A stretch of 64,000 nucleotides of DNA from Gp6-AA40 sp963741135 (GTDB lineage Bacteria; Acidobacteriota; Vicinamibacteria; Vicinamibacterales; UBA2999). The stretch spans positions 1,054,001 through 1,118,000 of the forward strand of contig CAVUHC010000006.1 of assembly GCA_963741135.1 (NCBI GenBank), given 5' to 3'. Of this stretch, positions 55,484 through 63,289 are shown piece after piece (within the stretch, counting starts at the first letter, position 1; the number at the start of each line of letters is the position of its first letter). The notes under the pieces are model-generated. The model did not search any database, was not told where the DNA came from, and was given only the letters and a program-made list of their open reading frames with translations. The translations under genes were made by a program, and so were the position numbers.

Positions 55484-57361
55484 ATGACTTCATCGTGCGC
55501 GTCCCGCGTTCCGCCCTGCCTCCTTGCCGCGCTGGTCTTGCTGCTTGCGGGAAGCTCCATTCTTCATCCTGCCGCGAACACGCAAGCCTTCAGAGAAATC
55601 CGTGAATCCCCCATCGTTGCGAGTCCAGCCTTCTCGGACAAGGAACTGATGGCGCCTCCCACCGGCAGCTGGCTGAAGAACGGAGGCAACCTTTTCAACC
55701 AGAACTACTCGCCTCTTACGCGGATCAATCGTGAGACCGTGGCGAACTTGAAAGCCGTTTGGCGAGCGCGCCTGGACGGGTCGGGAACCGGTACCAAGTA
55801 TTCCGGCGAAGCCCAGCCCGTTGTCCATGAAGGCGTGATCTATGTAGTGACGGGCGCTGACGACGTCTTCGCTGTGAGCGTGAAGACGGGCAAGATCCTG
55901 TGGAAGCACCAGGCGAATCTCGTCGACACCATTACCACGGTCTGCTGCGGCTGGACGAGTCGGGGCGTGGCATTGGGCGAGGGGAGAGTGTATGTGGGGC
56001 AGTTGGACGGCCGCCTCGTCGCCCTGGATCAGAAGTCGGGCGAACCCGTTTGGTCTATTCAGGCGGAACGCTGGCAGAACGGGTACACGATTACTGCCGC
56101 CCCGCTTTACTACAACGGAATGATCGTCGTTGGCTTTGCCGGCGGCGAGAACGGCACGCGGGGCCGGGTGAAGGCCTACGACGCAAAAAACGGCAACCTG
56201 ATCTGGACCTTCTACACGATTCCCGGTCCTGGTGAGTTTGGTCACGACACGTGGCCCCAGGACAGTGAAGCGTGGCTGCACGGTGGAGCCACGGTGTGGC
56301 AGACGCCTGCCGTGGATCCAGAGCTGGGTCTGATTTACTTTACGACGGGCAATCCTGGACCTGACTTCAACGGACGAATCAGGCCTGGAAACAATCTCTT
56401 CTCCACGTCCATGGTGGCCATTGATGCGCGCACTGGAAAATACCGGTGGCACTTTCAACAGGTTCACCACGATCTCTGGGACTACGATGGCCCGAGCCCC
56501 GTCATCCTCTTCGACGTAAGGATCAACGGCCGGGTCCGCAAAGCAGCCGCCGAGGCGAACAAGGCGGGTTGGGTGTACATCCTCGACCGCACAGACGGGA
56601 AGCCGCTGATCGGCATAGATGAAAAACCGGTTCCGCAGGAGCCGCGGCAGCGTACGTCGGCAACTCAGCCTGTTCCGCGGGGAGACGCCTTCGTGCCGCA
56701 GCAGGTGGACATCGCCCCCGAAGACTTTACGCTTGTGAATCAGGGGCGGATCTTCACCCCATTCTGGATGGAGCCCATCGTCGCCAAACCCGGCGCGAGG
56801 GGCGGGGCGAACTGGCCGCCGAGCTCCTACGATCCCACGACGAACTACTTCTATGTGTGCGCCACCGACGGCGCGAATGTATTCAGGGGTGGCGAGGAGG
56901 ACGAACAGATCACACCGGAAGGGACCCGCTATCTGGGAAGCGCCTTTGGCGGCGCTCCCATTCCGGCGTCGGGCATCTTCGCAGCACTGGACATGAAGAC
57001 CAATCGTCTTGTCTGGCAACAGAGGTGGAAGGACTCCTGCTACAGCGGATCGGTGACGACGGCGGGTGGCCTGGTCTTCGTCGGAAGAAACGACGGACGT
57101 CTGACGGCCCTGAACGCTGCGACCGGCAAGCGCCTCTGGGAATTTCAGACAGGCGCGGGTCTGAATGCTCCAACCAGCGTCTTTGAGTACGAGGGAGAAG
57201 AGTACGTGGTCGCCTATTCGGCGGGTAGTCTCTTTGCCGGATCGCCCCGTGGCGACAGCATCTGGCTGTTTTCTCTAGCGGGAACGCTGAAAGAGGTAGC
57301 GCCTGCTTCAGCGATGGTTCCGCCCACGAATCCAGTTCCTGCGGCAGCCGAACATCAGTGA
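55484..57361 (+). CDS. PQQ-dependent alcohol dehydrogenase-like protein
   Basis: The 625-residue product has a signal peptide (LLAALVLLLAGSSILHPAA), the vicinal disulfide VCC (Cys154-Cys155) and repeated propeller blocks (AVWRARLDG, AYDAKNGNLIWTFYTIPGPGEFGHDTWP, WHFQQVHHDLWDYDGPSPVILFD, ALNAATGKRLWEFQTGAG). The catalytic-type Asp333 is followed by Asp335 (WDYDG), the lanthanide-enzyme arrangement; calcium enzymes have Ala, Ser or Thr there. It has no haem motif, so it needs a separate cytochrome. It acts in the periplasm. It is convergent with the next PQQ gene and separated from it by a shared terminator. Confidence 0.85.
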   Translation: MTSSCASRVPPCLLAALVLLLAGSSILHPAANTQAFREIRESPIVASPAFSDKELMAPPTGSWLKNGGNLFNQNYSPLTRINRETVANLKAVWRARLDGSGTGTKYSGEAQPVVHEGVIYVVTGADDVFAVSVKTGKILWKHQANLVDTITTVCCGWTSRGVALGEGRVYVGQLDGRLVALDQKSGEPVWSIQAERWQNGYTITAAPLYYNGMIVVGFAGGENGTRGRVKAYDAKNGNLIWTFYTIPGPGEFGHDTWPQDSEAWLHGGATVWQTPAVDPELGLIYFTTGNPGPDFNGRIRPGNNLFSTSMVAIDARTGKYRWHFQQVHHDLWDYDGPSPVILFDVRINGRVRKAAAEANKAGWVYILDRTDGKPLIGIDEKPVPQEPRQRTSATQPVPRGDAFVPQQVDIAPEDFTLVNQGRIFTPFWMEPIVAKPGARGGANWPPSSYDPTTNYFYVCATDGANVFRGGEEDEQITPEGTRYLGSAFGGAPIPASGIFAALDMKTNRLVWQQRWKDSCYSGSVTTAGGLVFVGRNDGRLTALNAATGKRLWEFQTGAGLNAPTSVFEYEGEEYVVAYSAGSLFAGSPRGDSIWLFSLAGTLKEVAPASAMVPPTNPVPAAAEHQ

Positions 57362-57465
57362 ACGCGGGCCCACCGCGAGCGACACCGGGGTCTTGCGACG
57401 ACGAACTCAGGGCCGGGTCTCGATGACCAGGCAGTAACCGCGCGGTTGGACCGCTGACACACCGG

Positions 57466-57495
57466 AAAGGGCCAGGAGCAATCCTGGCCCTTTTC
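57466..57495. terminator. Bidirectional terminator between convergent genes
   Basis: An 8-bp stem gggccagg/cctggccc has an A-run before and TTTTC after it. It can stop both the plus-strand gene (to 57361) and the minus-strand gene (to 57495). Confidence 0.75.
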
Positions 57496-59135
57496 TATTG
57501 CGGGAGTGCCCACGCCGTGAGCGTGGTGCCAGCGGGCACGAGCACGTGCTGGCGGCCGTCGAGCATGTACGTCGTCGGGGACGTGCCGTGCATGGCGGCA
57601 CCCATCTGATATCGCCACAGCAGCCTGCCATCGCGCGAGTTGAGCGCCAGCAGGTTGCCCTCGGCATCGCCGCTGAAGATCAGGCCCGATGCCGTGGTCA
57701 GCAGGCCGGCGGTCGACGGCGTCAGATAGCGGAACTCCCACTTCCGCTCGCCCGTCGCGGGATCGATCGCGCGAAGCGCGCCATACGCCGGTGACTCGGC
57801 GCTCGATACCCGCTGGCCGGCTCCGCCGGTGAACCGGTCGCCTGCCTTGTAGTCGGGTTTCCACGCGTAGAACGTCATGCACACTTCGCGCGCATTGACG
57901 AAGAACGTTCGCGTGGACGGATCGAAGGTGGGTGGCCAGAAGTTTGTGCCGCCAGTGATGTCGGGACAGGTGACCTCACCTTTCTCGTCAGGCTCGTGGC
58001 CCGGCAGAAGGATCGGCCGGCCGGTGGCGAAATCAACCTCTTTCGCCCACGTCGTGGTCACGAATGGTTTCGCGACGATCAGCTTGCCGGTCGTGCGGTC
58101 GAGCGTGTAGTAGAAGCCATTACGGTTCGCGAACATCACGACTTTGCGCGGCTGGCCCGCAACGGTGATCTCGCCAAGGACCGGAACCTCCGTCGCGTCC
58201 CAGTCGTGCAGGTCGTGCGGTGTGAACTGATAGTGCCAGCGAATCTTTCCAGTGTCGGCGTCGAGGGCCACGAGCGAGGTGCTGTACAGATTGTCGCCTT
58301 CGCGGCTCGCGCTGTGGTAGTCGGGACCGGGATTCCCGGTTCCGTAGAACACCAGATTCTGCTCCGGATCGTAAGCGCCTGTGACCCAGACGCCCACACC
58401 TCCGATCTTCCACGAATCGCCGGCCCACGTGTTGTGGCCCGGCTCGCCTGGTCCCGGAATCGTGTAGAAGCGCCAGGCGCGCTTGCCCGTCTGCGCGTCG
58501 TACGCGTCGATGAACCCGCGGATCCCGAATTCGCCGCCGGCCACGCCGACGATGACCTTGTCCTTCACGACGAGCGGCGCAATCGTCGAGGCGTAGCCGT
58601 TGGTGTACTCCTGCATCGTTACGTCCCAGGCAATGGCCCCGGTCTTCATGTCGAGCGCGAGCAGATGCGCGTCGAGCGTGACCATGAAGAGCTTGTCGCC
58701 CAGGACGCCGAACCCGCGATTGACGAGACCGCAGCAGGCCGTCAGGTTGGGGGGCAGCTCGCGGCGGTACCGCCAGATCTGACGCCCTGTGCGCGCGTCG
58801 AGCGCCCACGCCACGTTCTGCGGTCCTGTGACGTAGAGGACGTTGTCACGCAGGAGTGACGTCGTTTCGAAATTCCCGAGCGTACCCGTCTGGAACGTCC
58901 ACTGCGGCACCAGGCGATTCACGTTGTCGGGCGTGATCTGCGTGAGCGGGCTGTGCCGCTGGTTGCTGTAGTTGCCACCGAACGTCAGCCAGCGCGAGCC
59001 GTCGGCCGGCAGCCCCTCGGAGATCTCCTGCAGCGTGATGAGTGGCGGCGGAGCCGCCTGCTGTGCCGCTACGGCAACGGCACCGCTGAGGAGCAACAAC
59101 GCAATCCGGACGAGACGGATGGTCGTGGTGCGCAT
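57495..59135 (-). CDS. PQQ-dependent dehydrogenase
   Basis: ATG 59135 follows AGGAGTGTT. The 546-residue product has a signal peptide (LVRIALLLLSGAVAVAAQQ), the vicinal Cys pair ACC (134-135), FGGNYSNQRHSPLTQITPDNV and propeller repeats (AYDAQTGKRAWRFYTIPGPGEPGHNTWAGDSW, ALDADTGKIRWHYQFTPHDLHDWDATEV). Catalytic-type Asp311 is followed by Asp313 (DWD). It lies 7 bases after a dihaem cytochrome gene, so the cytochrome is its likely electron acceptor. No PQQ biosynthesis gene is in the window. Confidence 0.85.
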   Translation of the reverse strand: MRTTTIRLVRIALLLLSGAVAVAAQQAAPPPLITLQEISEGLPADGSRWLTFGGNYSNQRHSPLTQITPDNVNRLVPQWTFQTGTLGNFETTSLLRDNVLYVTGPQNVAWALDARTGRQIWRYRRELPPNLTACCGLVNRGFGVLGDKLFMVTLDAHLLALDMKTGAIAWDVTMQEYTNGYASTIAPLVVKDKVIVGVAGGEFGIRGFIDAYDAQTGKRAWRFYTIPGPGEPGHNTWAGDSWKIGGVGVWVTGAYDPEQNLVFYGTGNPGPDYHSASREGDNLYSTSLVALDADTGKIRWHYQFTPHDLHDWDATEVPVLGEITVAGQPRKVVMFANRNGFYYTLDRTTGKLIVAKPFVTTTWAKEVDFATGRPILLPGHEPDEKGEVTCPDITGGTNFWPPTFDPSTRTFFVNAREVCMTFYAWKPDYKAGDRFTGGAGQRVSSAESPAYGALRAIDPATGERKWEFRYLTPSTAGLLTTASGLIFSGDAEGNLLALNSRDGRLLWRYQMGAAMHGTSPTTYMLDGRQHVLVPAGTTLTAWALPQ

Positions 59136-59142
59136 AACACTC

Positions 59143-59943
59143 CTATTGGACAACCGCCGGATCGAATCCGCGCAGCGTCTGCAGATAGCGAAGGAGATCA
59201 TCGAGGTCGCTGTCGCTCAGACGATCGGGGCCGAAGATCGGCATGGCCGACTTCGTGTCGTTCTGAACCGACTTCATCTTGTCCTTCTCATAGCCCTGAA
59301 TCCGCTCGCGTGTGTCCATGATCTGGACCGAGAAGAGGTCTTCGTTCTTCTTCACGCCACGAATTGGCTGTCCCGTCTGCGGCGTCAGCGTCACCGGCTC
59401 GAATCCCGCGCGGAACTCTTCGAGGCCGCGGCGAATCCGAAGCTGCATGATTTCGCGCGACCGGGCGGCGCCGACGCGCGACAAGTCGGGGCCGAGGTGT
59501 CCGCCGGCGTTGTTCACCCGATGACAGCTCGCGCAGTTCACGCGAAAGATGCGTTCGCCGTTCCGGGCATCGCCGCGCGGCGGATCGGTTGGGGCGGGAG
59601 CCGCCAGCGTACGCAGGTACGCGAGGATCTGCCACGCTTCATAGTCGAGGATGCGCGGGTTGGCCGGCATCTCGGTGCCCGGCACCCCCTCCTTGACCGT
59701 CTTGAACAGACCGGCGTCGGTCCGGCCCGATGCCCACACCTGCGTGATGTCGGGCCCGCGGACACCACGCGCGTCCATGCCATGGCATTCTGCACAGCGT
59801 CCGCGGAACAGGCCCATCCCGGCCTGAACCGCGTCCGGGTTGCCTTCGACAGGGTTCTTGGCCTGCGGCCCCTGCGCGGCGAACAGAACGCCGCCAACCA
59901 CCCACAGCATTGCGACCGTCAGCACCGAGCGCGTCCAAGTCAT
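59143..59943 (-). CDS. Dihaem cytochrome c, partner of the PQQ dehydrogenase
   Basis: ATG 59943 starts a signal peptide (SVLTVAMLWVVGGVLFAAQG). The 266-residue product has two class I haem sites, CAECH (50-54) and CASCH (137-141), each with a following Met-containing region (GTEMPANPRILD and KSAMPIFGPDRLSD). It should accept electrons from the PQQ enzyme encoded 7 bases downstream and pass them to the respiratory chain. The two genes form an operon. Confidence 0.85.
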   Translation of the reverse strand: MTWTRSVLTVAMLWVVGGVLFAAQGPQAKNPVEGNPDAVQAGMGLFRGRCAECHGMDARGVRGPDITQVWASGRTDAGLFKTVKEGVPGTEMPANPRILDYEAWQILAYLRTLAAPAPTDPPRGDARNGERIFRVNCASCHRVNNAGGHLGPDLSRVGAARSREIMQLRIRRGLEEFRAGFEPVTLTPQTGQPIRGVKKNEDLFSVQIMDTRERIQGYEKDKMKSVQNDTKSAMPIFGPDRLSDSDLDDLLRYLQTLRGFDPAVVQ

Positions 59944-60097
59944 ACGCGGCTCCTCCTGCCGTTGACTCTTATACACCTGGGCCCCGTGAAATGGGACGAC
60001 ATTTTCTGAGGATGAAACTCGATGAACTCCGGGCGATGGGAAGCTGGGAGTCGGAAGTAAGATTCAGACCGCCTATCAACGAAATTGGAGGTCACAA

Positions 60098-60889
60098 ATG
60101 ACGAGAATCTCCCCTCGTGCCGTGGTTCCGGTGCTGCTCGTTGCGGGTGTGCTGGCAGGGTTCGTCCGGTTCGTGGCCGCCCAGACGCCCCTCGAGTACA
60201 GCTCCGAGGCGCGTTTCCAACTGGATCTCCACGTGCCCGATGCGGCTCTCGCCCCCTTTCTGCCTGCGGGCTGGGCACTCAACGTGGCGGTCCAAGGGCC
60301 GGCCAAGGATGCAAATCTGCGGGCCGTGTTCATCGACCGCGTGACTATCAATGGGCCTGACGGGAAACCGGTCGGAAAGACCGGCTCGAACCGTCTCGTT
60401 TATCTCGTTGCTCCAGTGAAGGAGCCTGGAGGCACGAACGTCCAGCTCGTCATCGGCGGCCTCACGGAGGATCCCGCGGACGCGCCGGGGCCGTTCGGCA
60501 ACTACCTGCTGGCGACGACTCACACGATGCAGCGCTCAACCGCGTCCAGTGGAAGCGGACCGATCATCGAGTCCCAGGATTGGGTTTTAGCCGCCGCCTC
60601 AGGTGAGCGCCTCGAGATGCATATCAAGTTCGAGCGCGGTGTTGGAAACAAGACCAATCCCGCGGACACGAGGTTCTACTCAGCCAGGAATCCAAATTAT
60701 TACCAGATCTCCAGGCAGGAGCAGGTGCTGGACATCCTGCGCAACGTCACGACAACTCCGCCCGACCGGGTCAAGGAGTTCTCATTCAAAGCCGGCGGGG
60801 GCAGCTACGCGAAATTGTTCGATGGAACGGAGAGATTACTGAGCTGGGACAATATTCTTTGGATCAATCGCCTGGTTCAACTTCCGTAG
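60098..60889 (+). CDS. Secreted protein, possibly acetoacetate decarboxylase-like fold
   Basis: ATG 60098 follows ggaggtcac. The 263-residue product has a signal peptide (VVPVLLVAGVLAGFVRFVAAQ). The start of the mature part (FQLDLHVPDAALAPFLPAGWALNVAVQG) resembles acetoacetate-decarboxylase-superfamily proteins, but no catalytic Lys could be identified with confidence. It ends WDNILWINRLVQLP and overlaps the open frame of the next gene but not its likely start. Function unknown. Confidence 0.55.
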   Translation: MTRISPRAVVPVLLVAGVLAGFVRFVAAQTPLEYSSEARFQLDLHVPDAALAPFLPAGWALNVAVQGPAKDANLRAVFIDRVTINGPDGKPVGKTGSNRLVYLVAPVKEPGGTNVQLVIGGLTEDPADAPGPFGNYLLATTHTMQRSTASSGSGPIIESQDWVLAAASGERLEMHIKFERGVGNKTNPADTRFYSARNPNYYQISRQEQVLDILRNVTTTPPDRVKEFSFKAGGGSYAKLFDGTERLLSWDNILWINRLVQLP

Positions 60890-60951
60890 TTCATCCGGCC
60901 GACGAGATGGATCCCACTGGCGCCGCACGTGTGATAATCGGCGCGAAAGTG

Positions 60952-62187
60952 ATGAAGCAGGCAGTCGCTGCTTCGGTGATTTGTATCGCGGCCGCGTGGA
61001 CGCTGTGGCCGCGTACCGCGTACTCGCACAACCCGACGACCACGACGGTCTTGTTCAATCGTGAGATCGCGTCGCTCCTCCAGCGGAAGTGCCTGCAGTG
61101 CCACGCCGACGGGAAGCTCGCGATGCCGCTCGTCACTTACGGGGAGGCGCGGCCGTGGGCGGAGGCCATCAAGGAAGAGACCCTCGCCCGCCGCATGCCG
61201 CCATGGCCGGCCCAGCGGGGGTACGGCGCGTTCTCCAACGACATCGGCCTCACACCACGCGAATTCGAATTCCTCATTTCCTGGGTCGATGGCGGAGTGC
61301 CCGAAGGCGAAGGCGACGCGCCCGCATTCATCGACCACGGCGCACACTGGATGCTCGGACCTCCCGATCTCGTACTGATGCCGACGTCGGGCGCGATCGT
61401 CGAAGCCGGCAGTGCTCCCGCCTTCAAGACGTTCATCATCGACACCGGGCTGACGCGCGAGACCTGGGTTCGCGGATTCGACTTCAAGCCGGGCGACGCG
61501 CGTGTGACCCGCGCGGCGTTCTTCAGTGTGGCCGGAACGGACGGCTATCTCGGCGGCTGGACGCCATGGCAATCCTCGACGGAGCTGCCGAAGGGAGTGG
61601 CATTCAAGCTGCCACCACGAGCGCGAATCGCGGTTGACGTGCTGTACGCGGGGAGCACGAAAGCCGTGACTGATATACCCACACTCGGAATGTACGTGGT
61701 TCCGTCAGCGCCGGCTGGCGCAGTATCCACGTCCGTGTTGCAGCCCGCGAAGTTCGCCGGGCCGAGCGTACCAGGCGTGCGCGTGGCCGCGGAGCTCAAG
61801 ATACCTGCGAGTCGTGCGCTAGTCTCCATCAGACCGGAGATGCAACAGGGGGGACGGTCGCTCGAGCTGAAACTCATACGGCCTGACGGCTCACGTGAGG
61901 TTCTGCTGTGGGTGAAGAACTTCCGGCAGGACTGGCAGACACCGTATGTCTTCCGACAGCCGGTGGCACTGCCCGCGGGTTCCCTGCTCCAGGCAACGGC
62001 CTACTTCGATGCAGCGCCACCAACGTCTACGAAAGCGCCGTTCACGATAGCGTTGAATCACTATGCTGACCAGCCTGCAACAGCGGCGCGGACCCTTCGG
62101 GTCCGCGAGGCGAGCCTGAAAGGCTCGCCCCGCAGGCCTGTCGCGAGGCTCGGCGGGGCAGGCCCCGCACGAACGACGGGGAAATAG
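60952..62187 (+). CDS. Monohaem cytochrome c-domain protein with Cu-monooxygenase-like layout
   Basis: The ATG at 60952 precedes a signal peptide (AAVSVICIAAAWTLW-type). The 411-residue product has the haem motif CLQCH (47-51), then YGEARPWAEAIKEETLARRMPPWPA, a block shared with the protein at 63290 (FEDARPWARSMKQRVMTRQMPPW). The middle part has WVRGFDFKPGDARVTRAAFF, as in proteins whose C-terminal region resembles copper type II ascorbate-dependent monooxygenases. The last about 30 residues (TLRVREASLKGSPRRP...) are encoded by the paired-hairpin element at 62087-62129, so the original C-terminus has been replaced or extended. Confidence 0.7.
   Translation: MKQAVAASVICIAAAWTLWPRTAYSHNPTTTTVLFNREIASLLQRKCLQCHADGKLAMPLVTYGEARPWAEAIKEETLARRMPPWPAQRGYGAFSNDIGLTPREFEFLISWVDGGVPEGEGDAPAFIDHGAHWMLGPPDLVLMPTSGAIVEAGSAPAFKTFIIDTGLTRETWVRGFDFKPGDARVTRAAFFSVAGTDGYLGGWTPWQSSTELPKGVAFKLPPRARIAVDVLYAGSTKAVTDIPTLGMYVVPSAPAGAVSTSVLQPAKFAGPSVPGVRVAAELKIPASRALVSIRPEMQQGGRSLELKLIRPDGSREVLLWVKNFRQDWQTPYVFRQPVALPAGSLLQATAYFDAAPPTSTKAPFTIALNHYADQPATAARTLRVREASLKGSPRRPVARLGGAGPARTTGK
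62087..62129. repeat. Paired-hairpin palindromic element inside a gene's 3' end
   Basis: Hairpin cgcggaccc-ttc-gggtccgcg is followed, after a, by ggcgagcct-gaa-aggctcgcc. It is the inverted copy of 38558-38600 and is translated in frame as TLRVREASLKGSP. Confidence 0.75.
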
Positions 62188-62188
62188 C

Positions 62189-63154
62189 ATGTTGAACATC
62201 CGGCGTGCATCGCGACTCGCAGTCATGGTGATGGCTATGTGCTCAGTGAGCGCTGCGCCGCTCCAGGGCCCCTCGCCCTCGACGGCATTCACTGCGTGGT
62301 TCTGCCCGATGCATCCCGAGGTCACGGCAGCCGACCGCGGCAACTGCAGGAAGTGCGGGATGGCGCTTGTCGCCGGCGATCCGTTCGACACCCGTGAGTA
62401 CAGCATCGAGTTCTCGACGGCGCCGACAGTCGTGAAGGCAGGTGTACCGATCACGATGTTCTTTACCGTGCGCCACCCTGGAAACGGCGCTCCCATCAGG
62501 AACTTCGAGGTCGTGCACGACAAGCGGTACCACCTGTTCATCGTCAGCCGCGACATGGACGTGTTCGAGCACATCCACCCCGAGCAGCGGCCCGACGGGA
62601 CATGGGCGATCGAGGTGACGCTGCCGAAGCCTGGCTACTATCAGATCCTCTCGGACTTCCTTCCAACCGGTGGGTCGCCGCAGTTCATCGGGCGCACGCT
62701 GGTGACGGCGGACTTCGACGGAGATCTCGAGTCGCAGGCGGCACATCTCGAGCCGGACACCGTCGTGAACAAGACCGTCGGTTCCATCACCGCCCACCTC
62801 CAGCTCGAGCCGTCCATCCTCGTGGCAGGTCAATACGGACATCTGTCATTCGCGCTGACGGATGCGGTCACAGGCCAGCCCGTGACCGATCTCCAGCCGT
62901 ACCTCGGTGCGTTCGGCCACGCGCTCATCCTGAGCGAGGACATGCTCGACTACGTCCACTCGCATCCGTTCGAAGGTCCGGAGAGCGACATCACGAGAGG
63001 GGTCGGCGGGCCGAACGTCACGTTTGAAGGCTACATGCCGAGACCGGGCCGCTACCGCGCGTGGAGCCAGTTTCAGCGGAAAGGCCAGGTAATTACGGTG
63101 CCGTTCACGCTGAACGTCTCCACGCTCGAGGAGTCGGTGCGAGGGAATCGGTAG
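62189..63154 (+). CDS. Heavy-metal-binding-domain (YHS-like) secreted protein
   Basis: ATG 62189 lies 1 base after the previous stop. The 321-residue product has a signal peptide (to about residue 23) and a short metal-binding domain WFCPMHPEV...GNCRKCGMAL (Cys39, His42, Cys53, Cys56), as found at the N-terminus of copper-efflux proteins. The remainder (about 70-310) has two similar beta-rich halves with His-rich blocks (HDKRYHLFIVSRDMDVFEHIHPEQ and FGHALILSEDMLDYVHSHPFEG), each suggesting a metal site. It is probably a periplasmic metal (copper) handling protein, placed between two related cytochrome-domain genes. Confidence 0.75.
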   Translation: MLNIRRASRLAVMVMAMCSVSAAPLQGPSPSTAFTAWFCPMHPEVTAADRGNCRKCGMALVAGDPFDTREYSIEFSTAPTVVKAGVPITMFFTVRHPGNGAPIRNFEVVHDKRYHLFIVSRDMDVFEHIHPEQRPDGTWAIEVTLPKPGYYQILSDFLPTGGSPQFIGRTLVTADFDGDLESQAAHLEPDTVVNKTVGSITAHLQLEPSILVAGQYGHLSFALTDAVTGQPVTDLQPYLGAFGHALILSEDMLDYVHSHPFEGPESDITRGVGGPNVTFEGYMPRPGRYRAWSQFQRKGQVITVPFTLNVSTLEESVRGNR

Positions 63155-63289
63155 GCGAGCCAGTCAGTAGGAAGGTCGTACGAATCCAGGTGCGCCGGGC
63201 GCTGGTCTGGGCTAAACTTCGACCAGAATTCGGACGTACACCCGGGGGGCACCTGGGTGAAGGCCCCGCACGAAACACAGGAGGCGCTC

